In this document: piece after piece, positions 45,598-56,295 of the stretch
How positions within the stretch are numbered: the first letter of the stretch is position 1
How the letters are laid out: the number at the start of each line of letters is the position of its first letter
Source: Bryoerythrophyllum caledonicum
Lineage: Eukaryota; Streptophyta; Bryopsida; Pottiales; Pottiaceae
Direction of reading: 5' to 3'
Length of the DNA: 64,000 bases
Assembly: GCA_963971425.1 (NCBI GenBank)
Contig: OZ020525.1
Coordinates: forward strand, 4,199,560-4,263,559
Program-made: the position numbers and the translations under genes
Notes under the pieces: model-generated
What the model saw: the letters and a program-made list of their open reading frames with translations, nothing else
What the model was told of the DNA's origin: nothing
Database searches by the model: none

Positions 45598-46076
45598 GAG
45601 CATCGCCAATACATCGCCGTAACTGTCACGACAACGGTAACAGAAAGAATACCATTGCTTTTCGGCCGGAAAATAGCCCCAACTGCTCCACTGCAACTCA
45701 AATTTTTTGCAGTTTTCCAAGGCACATTCACAAATGAACGCAAAGAGGGGGGTTTGTAGAGTGAGGAAGTACCATCCCTGTATGTTGGTCAACTTTTGAC
45801 TATGGCTGAAATAGACAGTGTTTGTGTGGATGGCGGGAGAGTCACATAAGGGAAAGAATTTTTTTGAGGAGGAAGATAGGCAGTTGTGTTTCTCGTTCTT
45901 GCACGTGGGAGCTCGTTGATGACGTGGCACCTTGCACTTATGCGCTGCGTTGAAAGTAGAGAGCACTGCTGTAGAGCAGCTAGCTCACCCAGCCGCATCT
46001 TTCCCCATGCCACGCAAACTGACGCGGTAAAGGGATGTACCGCATAAGTTCCGAGGTTGTAGTGTTGGCGATGCTC
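45598..46076. mobile_element. PIF/Harbinger-like MITE, 479 bp, TTA TSD
   Basis: Ends GAGCATCGCCAATAC and (inverted) GAGCATCGCCAACAC. TTA lies outside both (45595-45597, 46077-46079). The minus-strand ORF over it (45966-45595) spans one terminus and is not a gene. Confidence 0.8.
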
Positions 46077-46079
46077 TTA

Positions 46080-46640
46080 GGGTACTATAGGGGAGCTCTA
46101 GCTTGCATGGGGTAGGGCCCAAGAACATTGACTGCCAAGCATTTCATTGAAGCAAGAAAAATGGGATATCATCTTCCTCATACTCTCATTCTTTCCGTTT
46201 TTAAATCACATACGGTCTGTCACCATATTCCTCATGGCTTGCCTCTTCTGGAAGCACTTTCAGGAAAACTCTGATGAATGCATATTTTTCTTCCTCCACG
46301 AATGAACGGGGTAGTCCACATGGACTGTCATGGGCAGAGATAAGGCTGAACGAGCTCGAAATCTATGACAAGTGTAGAGAATTCGGAGCATCGTCTTGGT
46401 CTGCGTAAATTTGGCATTCGTCTGGTCCCTGTTTCTGACGTGGGCCTAAGCATGCTTGCATGACGTGAATGATTCTGCTTTATGAGAGGAAGAACCTGAT
46501 TCTTTCGCTTCATTCCAGTGAATGTGTTGCCCGGCTTCCAAGTGTAGGAGCACTGCACGATGTGGTTGTCCCCAGTTGAGTTACATGCAACATGGGGGAC
46601 TCAATATATCTTTTGTTTGAGGAAGGTAAGAGCGTCGCTG
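46080..46640. other. intergenic, no gene recognised
   Basis: Only short unsupported ORFs. No repeat from elsewhere in the window was identified. Confidence 0.3.
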
Positions 46641-46857
46641 CACTAAAGTTCACATTTGGTGTATGTCACACTAAGGTATTTATAAATCCAATAACTTTAT
46701 ACTCTTGATGAATATTTTTACTATGAGCACAACTATCGACACTACTCAAAGAGGTGGATCATTACAGACATAGTTGGTAAAAATATTCATCAAGAGTAAA
46801 AAGTTATAGCATTTTAAAATCAATTAGTGCGGCATACACTAAATGTGATCTTTAGTG
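46641..46857. mobile_element. intact MITE with CACTAAAG termini, 217 bp
   Basis: Inverted ends CACTAAAGTTCACATTTGGTG and CACTAAAGATCACATTTAGTG. The right flank is TA and the left flank is TG, so a 2-bp TA duplication would have one change. The interior is a near-palindrome of ATTCATCAAGAGTA and ATAACTTTTTACTC. This is the reference copy for the interrupted MITE at 20.7-30.8 kb. Confidence 0.65.
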
Positions 46858-47075
46858 TAGCAGTCGTCAGAAAGTTACCCTCGATCGGTATATGTTCAGG
46901 TTGTATTCAACTTTTCGTAGGAATAGCTCCCCACCAACGTCCATAAGAATTTTTAGTGTCTCCTTCGAAGAAGAAGAAGAAGAAGAAGAAGAATTCTCGT
47001 CTTTGAAGGAGACTGGCCTGAATATAGTGTTTGTTCATTCATTTCACTAAGCATATGGCTACGGGACATAGGCTA

Positions 47076-47636
47076 CACTAAAATTTATGTTTAGTGTAGT
47101 ATACACCAAATGCAAACCCATACACCAATTGCGAACGAGGGATTTTGTGTACTGACAAAAGGTCACAAAACCCTACACTAAATGCCAACTACTACACTAT
47201 TTGTCAATTTTAGTACAGATTTCAACATAATTTTTTTCACTTGTGCACATTTAGTGTATCAAGAGTAGAAGTATAAAAAAAGGTCCAGCAGTCGAGGGCT
47301 GTCAGAGTATCTTTTCAACAGCTTTCAATTGGCCACAACTCATTCATTATAAGCCCGAATTGGACATATGAGGTGTTTTTTTGGCATCTACAGAAAACGT
47401 AGATGCTGGAAAACACCTCATTTGCCCAATGTGGACAAGTTTTGAATGAGTTATGACCATTTGAAAGATGCAAATGAAGAGAAGCATGGGCTGGAATGAT
47501 TGGGGGATTGATTGGGGTTTGAGTGAAGGTTACATTAATGACATTGGTAGCTAACTCCAATTGTCAACTTCTTTACAAATAGTGTACTAGGGTAAGTACA
47601 CTATTTGTACCACTACACTAAACATAAATTTTAGTG
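47076..47636. mobile_element. CACTAAA-ended element, 561 bp, TA TSD
   Basis: Inverted ends CACTAAAATTTATGTTTAGTG and the exact reverse at the right. TA occurs just outside both ends (47074-47075, 47637-47638), and the uninterrupted copy at about 4537 has a single TA at the same place. It contains a long imperfect hairpin (47323-47467). No gene. Confidence 0.75.
47323..47467. repeat. long imperfect hairpin
   Basis: Two arms of about 69 bases pair around a 7-base loop (AGAAAAC). They share GGCATCTAC/GTAGATGC at the tip, then AGGTGTTTT, AACTCATTCA and TTTCAA further down, with scattered mismatches. It could form a foldback RNA if transcribed, or be the remains of an inverted duplication. Confidence 0.6.
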
Positions 47637-47999
47637 TAGTGTAATAGAACTCTCCCCCCTCTCAAGGGTAAACACTATATGTCTCCCTGGACAAATAGAG
47701 TTGCACTAGAGGAAGGGGCCATTTTTTCAGTGTGCTCCTTCTTGCCCTAAATTGTTCATCGTGTCGATGTTCACTCATCATGGCACCACAAGAGTGGTCC
47801 ACATCATCATGTGATCTACACGTGGGAGGGTGTGGCCACATATAAAGATGAAAAAGTCAAGTTGGGTTTCGAGGGCAGGGCATGATTGTGAGAGCATCCC
47901 TTGTAGTGATACCGCGAAGCTCCCTTGACCGGAGATTCACAGGGGCTAAACTTGCTAATCAAGAGGGAGTTCCCAAAGCCAGCCCCAATAGCGACTAGG

Positions 48000-48222
48000 C
48001 TACCACTTCCACATCCTTAGCTCAACTTCCGCACTAAAAAAACAAAACCGCACTTCCTTTAGCGCGTAGAGACAACCAAGTGCTTATATTCTGGGCATGC
48101 AAATAATGACACCAAGATTTTCAGACACAGCCAGGGCTTGAACAAGGGAAGTGGAAATATGGCCCTTTTTTGCGTGTGGACACCAAATTCGGTAGGGAGC
48201 ACTGGAATTTTTTGGCGTGTAA
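48000..48222 (-). repeat. dispersed repeat, inverted relative of 32.85-33.1 kb
   Basis: Shares, in reverse order, the CTTCCACATCCTTAGCTCAACTTCCGC, GGGCATGC, GCCCTTTTTTGCGTGTGGAC and TTTTTGGCGTG blocks with about 32850-33100. The adjacent MITE at 48223 appears to have landed at its edge. Confidence 0.45.
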
Positions 48223-48593
48223 GAGCATCTCCACCCTGTGAACGCCATCCCGGGCTTTTTCAGGGTGGAGACGCGGCCGGTAGTGGGTCCCCTGCGAGGG
48301 CTCCGTTAAAAAGCTCCACCGCGGTCGGGCTTTTATTTTCAGGGATCGCCAACCTGCTTAGTGTTGGTAAAGCGCAGTTGAGAGAGCTCCACATGTAAGG
48401 TAATGAGTGAACGTCTGGGCCGGTGAACTTTTTCAGAACGCCGCCATACTTGCAAATTATCCCGTGGGTTTTTTAAAACTGTCAAAATCTGCCGGGATCC
48501 TACAGAGCCCCGGGCCCACGGTGGAGAAGCCATGCTCCCCGACCCCACAAACCGGGCAGGTCTGCCGGGATGGGCCCGGCGGTGGAGCTGCTC
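48223..48593. mobile_element. PIF/Harbinger-like MITE, GC-rich, 371 bp
   Basis: Ends GAGCATCTCCACC and (inverted) GAGCAGCTCCACCG. The left flank is TAA and the right flank is TGA, so the 3-bp duplication has one change. The GC-rich interior repeats GGGCCCGG/GGGTGGAG-like motifs. It contrasts with the AT-rich surroundings. Confidence 0.6.
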
Positions 48594-48655
48594 TGAGGGC
48601 CTTGGTGAAAAGCCACAAACTCCACTTGAACTGAAAACCTCCCGTCCTAGGACCA

Positions 48656-48710
48656 GGCGAGGGCACTACAAGGGCGAGGGCACTACAAGGGCGAGGGCAC
48701 TACAAGGGGG
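48656..48710 (+). repeat. 18-bp tandem repeat x 3
   Basis: Three exact units of GCGAGGGCACTACAAGGG. Confidence 0.9.
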
Positions 48711-49211
48711 TGCTCTGAGCCACTTGGGCGCTATCTGGCAACACATTCAGATTTACTATTTTAATGCACTGAAAAGCCCTAATTTCAGGGGCGAGGGCGA
48801 CCAAACTGAAATACCTTGACCTATTTTAGGGTTTCCTCTAAAAGGAGTACTGAAATACCTTGACCGTGGGAGTTAAATAATCTCATCCACCGGCACCTAG
48901 CGTTGGATTTTTAGCTCCAGAATAGCATTCTTTGAGACAGATTCGTGACAGGAAGTGGTGTTGGAAAGGACAAAGACCATTCGCCGTACCTGCTGACTGC
49001 AGGTTCTGTGGCTCAAATCTCTGACGACTTCCCCCTTTTTTGCAATCAACTTTGTTTGTTTTTGTGCCAAAAACTCTAAAAAACTAAATTAAACTCTGAC
49101 GACTTTATCCATATGTCACTCTCACATTGGCTTCCACTTACAGACCTATCAATCTCAAACTTGCACAACACTCGCAACAGTTCAGTTTGTTGGATCTCCT
49201 TGTTGACCCTA
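48711..49211. other. intergenic, no gene recognised
   Basis: No ORF or repeat of note. A CTGAAATACCTTGACC segment occurs twice near 48808 and 48851. Confidence 0.3.
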
Positions 49212-49350
49212 GTCGAGCGTTGCACCAAACCTCAGCCTGGGTGGTCCCCCATTGATCAAATAGGGCCCCCCTCCAACATAAAAATAGGGGCCGGTTTTGT
49301 CCCTACCCTCTCCCACCCCTCCACGCCTGAGGCTTGGTGCAACGCTCGAC
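49212..49350. mobile_element. foldback MITE, 139 bp
   Basis: Arms GTCGAGCGTTGCACCAA(A/G)CC are inverted copies over about 25 bp with one mismatch. The short interior includes TAGGGGCCGGTTTTG, resembling sequence near 44960. No target duplication was read. Confidence 0.7.
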
Positions 49351-50479
49351 CGGGGTATTTAGGCAAATCTATTATGATTCGTGCTGATTTTTTTCTCTGA
49401 TGGAAATGAAATGTATATATTACAGTATGTAGCATTACAAGTCGTACTTAATCCATGACCTAAACCCATCTGATAGAATGGATTCTAGTATTTAAAATTA
49501 TCTATTATTGGTGGTGAAAGTTATGGATTTTGGAGGGTGACATTACTCTTACAAAGCTGCATGCTTTGAATAAAAGAGGTTGACACGTGCACAAGGTTGA
49601 AAACTTTGCACTGACATGATGTAAACATTCACTCGCGATCCTTTTATGTACTTTTGTCTGAATGGTTGTAGAACAAAACATATACGAATTAAAATAGAAG
49701 TTTTGTATGCCATGGGAAAGATCAACAATCACAAAATAATGAAAAGTCTTTTAGAGACAATGTTTAAGACGGAAATCATTACGCATGTGTATGAAACACT
49801 ACATAGTATGTGGAATTGTATTTGTAGGTCTTACAATGATATGTTTTGCAATGTTTTCCTCCAACTCCAAATTGTGATATGATTTTTGCAGAGTGTGCGT
49901 GTAAAGTGTGCGCAAATCTAAACTTCAAATTAAAAAGAATTCATGATGTCTACTAAAGGACTAAACGGATTTGCTTCCTTGCACAACAAGCGGAAGAGAT
50001 ACAATTTAAACTCGTGCACAGTGAGTTGTCGGTAAGTTATCGCCTCACAATTCCGGGCCGGCCCGGGGCGGCTCACCCGTCCCGGGTCGTCCTACAGACG
50101 ACGCGGTTTTAAATTAGACTTATCCGCTCCGACCACCAGGCTGCGCTCCCGACCGCTGGATGGCCGCCAAAGAGCGAGTGGCTTGGCAATCAAGGCTCCC
50201 GATCGTGCTCTGTATCCAAAAGCCTGCATCTCGGGGTTCCTTGGATCTAGAGACGGCGTAGATGTGACTTTTGCGGAGGAGCCGGTTCTACAAATAACTG
50301 TAGCGCGAGTCTGGAGAGCATTTCAGTTGCATTCGTGAACGAGATCGCTGCTTTGAATTCTTGCTGCGATCCTGATATCTAAACGAAATTGGAAGTGGAC
50401 GATGAGTTGTTGCGGTTGTGACGATGTTCGGGGAGGTGGAGCGGCTGTGAGCGGGAGTTTTTGAGGGAGGGAGTGCGAG
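49351..50479. promoter_or_regulatory. upstream region and 5' leader of GRAS gene
   Basis: 49351-50030 is AT-rich with no gene. From about 50040 the sequence turns GC-rich (GGGCCGGCCCGGGGCGG near 50057), which marks the likely promoter and leader before the ATG at 50480. No TATA box could be assigned with confidence. Confidence 0.4.
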
Positions 50480-53400
50480 GTGAGGTTGGAGTTAGGGATG
50501 CTAGGAACTCGGCAGACTAGAGCGGAAGCAGGCGCAGCGGGACATACGTCACCACTCGCGATTCAATTGCAGCAGGCATGGCTTCAGTCGCAGATACAGT
50601 CGCAGTCCACGAAGCTGCAGCGGAGAGGGATGGCGACCTCGCGCGCGGTGGAGAAGCAGTTCCATCAGGTGTCGTCAATTGTTGCGGATCAGAATGGCGT
50701 CGGAGAGTATTTCCACAAGAGTAGGCTGGAGACGCCGGAGTTTCTGAAGAGACCTGTGACGCCGCAGCTTGTTTCGTACTCGAGGAAGGCGGACTTGCCG
50801 CAGAGGTCGATCTCCGGGAGCGTTTCTGATGTGTCCACTCTCTCGAGTTTGTCGTCGCCTAGTTCCAGCTCGCTTTCGCCTTGTTCGCAGCTTGCACCTC
50901 AGCGACAGGCTTCTGATGTTTTAGACTGTGGAGATAGCGGCGCTCTGGATCAGACTGAGCCGCTTGTGCGCTTCTTGGATGACTTGCTTATGGACGAGGA
51001 CCTGGAGAAGGAGAAGCCAACGGCGCAGGAAAGATTTGAGTACCAGGCCATGGCCGATGAAATCGAGGCTCTTGTTACTCCCGAGCACGGGAGAAGCGAG
51101 TCCACGTACGAAGATTACGACATTAGTTGGACGACGGGCGTGGTCAGCTTGCGAACCGAAGAGGAATTGACCGAGAAGCTCATTCATGCTTACACCAGCA
51201 ACCTCTACAAGCATGTGACAGATGTGACGGATGTGGCTGAAAACGTAGACTCGAGCGCCTGGATCGACGAGCGAGATGCGTGCACTGACCACTCAGATAG
51301 CCAGTGGGATTATTGTCTAGAGAACCTTCGTGTGAAGCCTGAAGGTCGCTCGTTCAGCTCGTCGCTTCTCCAGGATCATTTCTTCGCCAAGGACATGTCG
51401 CTAGATACCTTCTTCAGTCCTGGTTGCGTTGATATCAAGGAGTTGCTTCTCAGGTACGCAGCATTTCTTGGCGAGCAAGAACTTTAGAGAGTGCAACAGT
51501 GATCTGAAATTCCTGTGTACTGTCCACTGTTCGAGGTTCCAGAGTTTTCTGGTGGCGATAGTGCCGTTTATCTCTTCAAATGTGAAGCGCTGGCTGAAGA
51601 TTTTAGTTCCAGCCACATTATGTTTTCTTTTGAATGAGAGCTTGGCGTGGTGACAGCTTTAGTGGTTTAGTTATGTATGGTTTCCTCAGAGTAGCTCGTC
51701 ATTTTCTTCTAATTTGTGGTCTTAGAAACGATTGGAAAGAGCTGAAAAATCATCATTCCGAATGTAAGGCTAGAGACGCTTCTTGCGAGTTGCACCAACT
51801 TTAAATATCTTAAACAAGGAACCGCAGGACTCTGAATTCAGTACTGCAAGGAAAAGAGGGAATTTTTAGTTTTTGGAAAGGATAATAGGGATGGTCGAAA
51901 GCAGAATTTTTTTGGTCAAAGTAGCACGTTGTACTTTACTTTGTCATTTAGGAATCACTAAATATTTGAGCTTCCTGTTGCTCAAATTTCTCGATCAGAA
52001 CAACTCAAGTGCTCGGATGGTTCACACCTGCGAGTTAGAGACTTGTTTCTTGAGCTGACGGTAGATGTTGTGGTTCAGATGCGCGCTTGTAGTGAGTCAA
52101 GACGATGCGAGAAGTGCGAATGACTTGATAAGAGAGCTTCGGCATCACTCGTCGGTATACGGAAATGCGCTTCAGCGGTTGGCATATTATTACATGGAGG
52201 CTTTGGTAAGTTAATGCTCCACCAAAAGCATCAGTCACCACGGATTTATTATTATTCATTTGAACCTCTTATATTCAATGTACACTCGGCTGATACAGTG
52301 CAACATCACGGTGCAGCCTTGTTCCTGTGGCCATGCTTTGTCCTTACGAATCTCTTTGTTTTTGTCGTGCAGGTTGCCAAAATGTCTGGAACGGGTGCTC
52401 AATTATACATGGCCATTTCTAGCAATACTCACTCTTCTGCCGCAATGCTGAAAGCTCATCGTTTGTTTGTGGACTACAGCCCGTATATCAAGGTTTCTCA
52501 CTTTTTCTCGACGAAGACTATTCTAGATGCCTTTGAAGGAGCTGAACATGTTCATGTGGTCGATTATGGAGTCTTGTGGGGAGCGCAATGGCCTTGTCTC
52601 ATCCAGCGCCTGTCCCAGAGGCGCGAGGGCCCGCCTCACCTGCGAATTACATGTAAGCACACTCCTGTTGGTTTCTATGTACAGAAGAGTTTACATGCTT
52701 CCTCGCCCATAATGATGGCAGTTCTTACTCTTCAATGGTCTCCGTTATATGCCTGCTTGTGCACGAACCAGTTCAGGAAACTTGAGATGCGGTTAAGATT
52801 TAACAGAAACTGGTGTCTTTTATTTCAGGTCTCGATCTACCACAACCGGGAGGGAAACCCTCTGCGAGAGTACTAGAAGTAGGCCACAGATTGGCTCAGT
52901 TTGCAAAATTGTGGAACGTGCCCTTTGAGTTTCAGGCGCTGGCTGACAAGTGGGAAACGATTACGCCCGCGCAACTCTGTTTGAAGCACGATGAGGTTGT
53001 GGCAGTGCAATGTCAGTATAGGCTTGAAAGCCTCCTCGACGAGTCCATAATGGCTGCAAGCCCTCGAAAGGTTGTTCTCGACAGGATCCGGAGCATGAAT
53101 CCCAAGGTGCGTATATTTACGATTTTGTCTGCTGGTGCAGCTTTTGACCTGCAACTGCGACTGAATCCCGCCTTAATATTCTCAGATGGTTTTGGATATG
53201 CTTAGTGTGCTACTTGGGTTCACTGTACTATACTAACAATCGGCTCTACTGTTCTGCAGGTCTTCGTCATGTTAACGGCCAACGCAAACTACAACGCGCC
53301 TTTCTTCATGACCCGTTTTCGTGAAAGTCTGAAATACTACTCCACAATGTTTGACGCCATGGAAGTCTCGATGCCCTTGAATGACCCAGACCGAGTGATC

Positions 53401-53694
53401 CTTGAGAAGGGGTATTATGGGCGAGAGATTCTAAACATCGTTGCATGTGAAGGAGTAGAAAGAGTGGAACGCGCAGAGCCTTACAGGCAATGGCAGACTC
53501 GCACGCAACGAGCTGGGTTTACACAGAAGCCGCTGTCGCCCATCATGATGCGAAAAATCCAGGCCATGATGGGTTCGTATCACAAAGAGTACGGCATCGG
53601 CGAAGACGGGTGCTGGTTTCTCATGGGATGGAAGAATCAAATCGTGCGCGCATTGACAGTGTGGGAGCCCACACCAACGAGTCAAGCCACCTAA
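50480..53694 (+). CDS. GRAS-family transcriptional regulator (SCL, LISCL-like), 5 exons, 697 aa
   Basis: Exons: 50480-51453, 52079-52205, 52373-52652, 52829-53106, 53260-53694, all GT-AG and in frame. Residues 1-316 form a poorly conserved, Ser/Gln- and acid-rich N-terminus. The GRAS domain starts at VDIKELLLR (317). The first leucine heptad has RCALVVSQDDARSANDLI…QRLAYYYMEAL. The VHIID block reads VHVVDYG, followed by WGAQWPCLIQ. The PFYRE region and a C-terminal SAW block (WFLMGWKNQIVRALTVW) are complete. LISCL placement rests on the RELRHHSS, GREILNIVACEG and YRQWQ segments. It acts in the nucleus as a transcriptional regulator, usually through protein partners. Four introns within the GRAS domain are unusual for the family. 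ATG 50630 is an alternative start. Confidence 0.9.
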
Positions 53695-56295
53695 TTTTCA
53701 CCACATTCGTCCCCGAGTATGCTGGGCCCTTCCACGTCCTCTCTCAGAACGTTCCTCCTTGAAACGAGGACTGTCTGGCTATGAACGAGCCCAACTGATA
53801 ACCAAGCCCGACGACAAACTTGTTTAATCATACTTCCCCCAGCCTTCACATTCTGAAAAATGATCGAGCGCCTGTGCGCGCTGAGATAGACGAAGGTGAA
53901 ACGACTGGCGGATAAACAAGGGCGAAGGGAAAGCATTTCAGGCCAAGTTCAGCTCCGTCTCTCTCTCGCTGACCGAATCAACTTCGATGGAGATCAAGGG
54001 CAATTTCCAGCAGCTAAGTTGTTCGTCTTGTCTTTGGATTTGATATATACTAGATCGCAGTGCAATATTTGATGATACGATCAGTCAGTAGCTGGTGGTG
54101 CAGATCCATGAAAATGGAAGTTTTGCGGACGTGCCACCTTAAGACAGAAGTACATAGGCAGCAAGTAGCCCACAAGCTCTATCAGTCTTGTTGATAGAAG
54201 AATATGCGGCAATGAGTTTTCGTCATGTAATTGGTCTTCACACTTCGATGTAAGTTGGCTACCTTGTACCTTGATTACAGTAGCATATCAGATGACTTGA
54301 ACTCTTTTCCTAGATCTCGTGTTCGAATGGAATTAAAATGAAACACGGGCTCGTAAAGCATTCGTCTAGAGAGACACCGAGCCACCCGGTAAAAGGCTGA
54401 GAGCTACCGGACCGTCCGGTTCTAGCCGCACGACGCCCCTCCACATTTGAACAACAACCGAACCTCCCAGAAGCGGCAATCACGTGACCCAACGTTTCAA
54501 CCCCCCATGATGAACCCACACCTAAACCCGTCACTTCACCGACGAGAATCCTTCATTCCAAGTACAAGAATGTACCCAGTGGGTAGACAGTCTCCATATC
54601 GGGAATAGTAACGGTTCAGAGCACACGAGATTCATCCGAATCCCGTAACCAGTACAGAATGCTGACTGCTGGTCTCACACTAAAAGCCGTCACTTGTCTC
54701 AAATCAACCAACTCGATCTAGAATCTTCCAGATTTAATGGATGAATACGGTCTGACAGATTTGGGCACTGTGACGAGTTTGGGTTCGTCGTCTCCAAGTG
54801 AACACCACGGCGCCCGGTCTCCGCACCTCGGCCATCTTTGCGCGAGCTGGCCGTCACGCGCTCCGCCATTGCGTTCCACGGGCGCTTCCTCTGAGCACCA
54901 TCGCCTGCCCTGCGCGATTCTGCATCTAGCGAGTACCTGTGAAGTGCACTTCCCTCCAGAAATGCTCTGACATGGAGCGGTTTTGCATGTGTCCAGATGC
55001 CAGACTGTCGTTCTGACGCCGTACATCGGACGTTACGTGCTCTGGATGGCTGTCAGTTGGCTGTGAGGGAGCGGGAGATCTAGATGCGCTTGCGTTGCGG
55101 TAGCGTTGAGATAGAGAGATCAGAGAGTTTTTTCTGTTTCGAGTAGCTCGTCATTCGATTGCTTATGGTGGAGAGCGAACACGAGCTTCAGGTGCGCGCC
55201 AGCAATGTAGATTAGATTAGTAGTCGTTACAAGCGCGTCATCAGATTGGATTCTCGATCTCGTAGTAAGAAGGAAGGTTGTTCGTTGCAGCGTGCAATAG
55301 TTAGGTCTCTTGTGGAAGTGGTTTCATTTTTAAATAACTAGAGTGGAGATTAGATGTTTCTGTCCACGCTGCATTACATTTTAGAGGCGATAGCGTAGTA
55401 CAACTTCGTTTGGTGTCACGGAGCGTTGCAAAGGAGGTTGGATTTGTCTGTTTCCTGAAGTGTTCGTCGCTGCATTGCATTACAGAGGCGACGGTGAAAT
55501 GGCGCTTCTTTTGCAGAGGACTTGCCTTTGACAGACTCAAAGCGTGGTAAGGACGTGTGTATTGGTGTGAGGGAGAACGAGTTTCTGAGCGAGAATTTGA
55601 AACTTTGAACCAAGAGTCATATAATGAATTCGTAGCTACAGAGGAACACTTCTCACTTCAGCTGTGTAGGTTACATCAGTTTGTAATCTTCTTTTCTACA
55701 GAAACCGTAAACCTTCGTATCAAGATCGAATTACTTACATGCTACTTTCATTCTCGCTTCGTGACTGCTTTTGTAACATTCGCCGCTGCAACAATGTCAC
55801 ACACTCCTGTTTGTTTGTATACTTGGTATGAAGCTCCAGGTCCATTTGTGTGTTTTTGTGTGGCTTCGTCTAGCCAGATCACGGTGGTATAACCTAATAC
55901 TTGCATGTGAGGTCTTGTTCTGACATGATTGAGTAGCGTCGAAGACCGTTGGGTTTGATTTTCTCGACTTGCATATTCTAGTTAGCGTTCTTCATATGAA
56001 GAACTGAAATCATAGCAAGATGAATATACATCTTAGGATATTATAAGGGATTAATTTGCCTGTCGAAAAGTTTGAAGTCTTTTAGTTGCATCTGCTGCTG
56101 TTGTAATGTCGGGGTGCTTGATTATGAGGCTTAGCGAAATGGTGGTCACTCGGTACATGGCTGCTAAAGCTATGGACGTTCTGTGCAAGTTCAATTCTAA
56201 CTGCGTCAACTTTCTTCGTGTATTTGCAGAGAAGCCAAGTGACTACCATTTGATTATGCTTGCGAAATTGAGGACAGTATCTAGATTTGAGCCTG
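53695..56295. promoter_or_regulatory. GRAS 3' UTR, then villin promoter and 5' leader
   Basis: The first few hundred bases are probably GRAS 3' UTR. About 54750-55170 is GC-richer and likely holds the villin promoter. A possible leader exon ends near 55190 (CTTCAG/GTGCGC), with a leader intron running to the ATG region; this is inferred, not proven. ORFs here (for example 55557-55892 +, 55026-54718 -) show no domain or splice support. Confidence 0.4.

Larger units (their letters stand above)
46966..47680 (+). repeat. GAAGAAG-type repeat, interrupted copy
   Basis: The left part runs 46966-47075 and the right part resumes at 47637. Together they align with 4439-4580. It begins with about eight GAA units. 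The intervening 47076-47636 is an insertion. Confidence 0.6.

Noticed and set aside
45595-45966. 123-codon minus-strand ORF
   Set aside because: It spans the end of a Harbinger-type MITE and has no domain or splice support.
55557-55892. 111-codon ORF upstream of villin
   Set aside because: Probably villin 5' leader intron sequence; no family features and poor coding composition.
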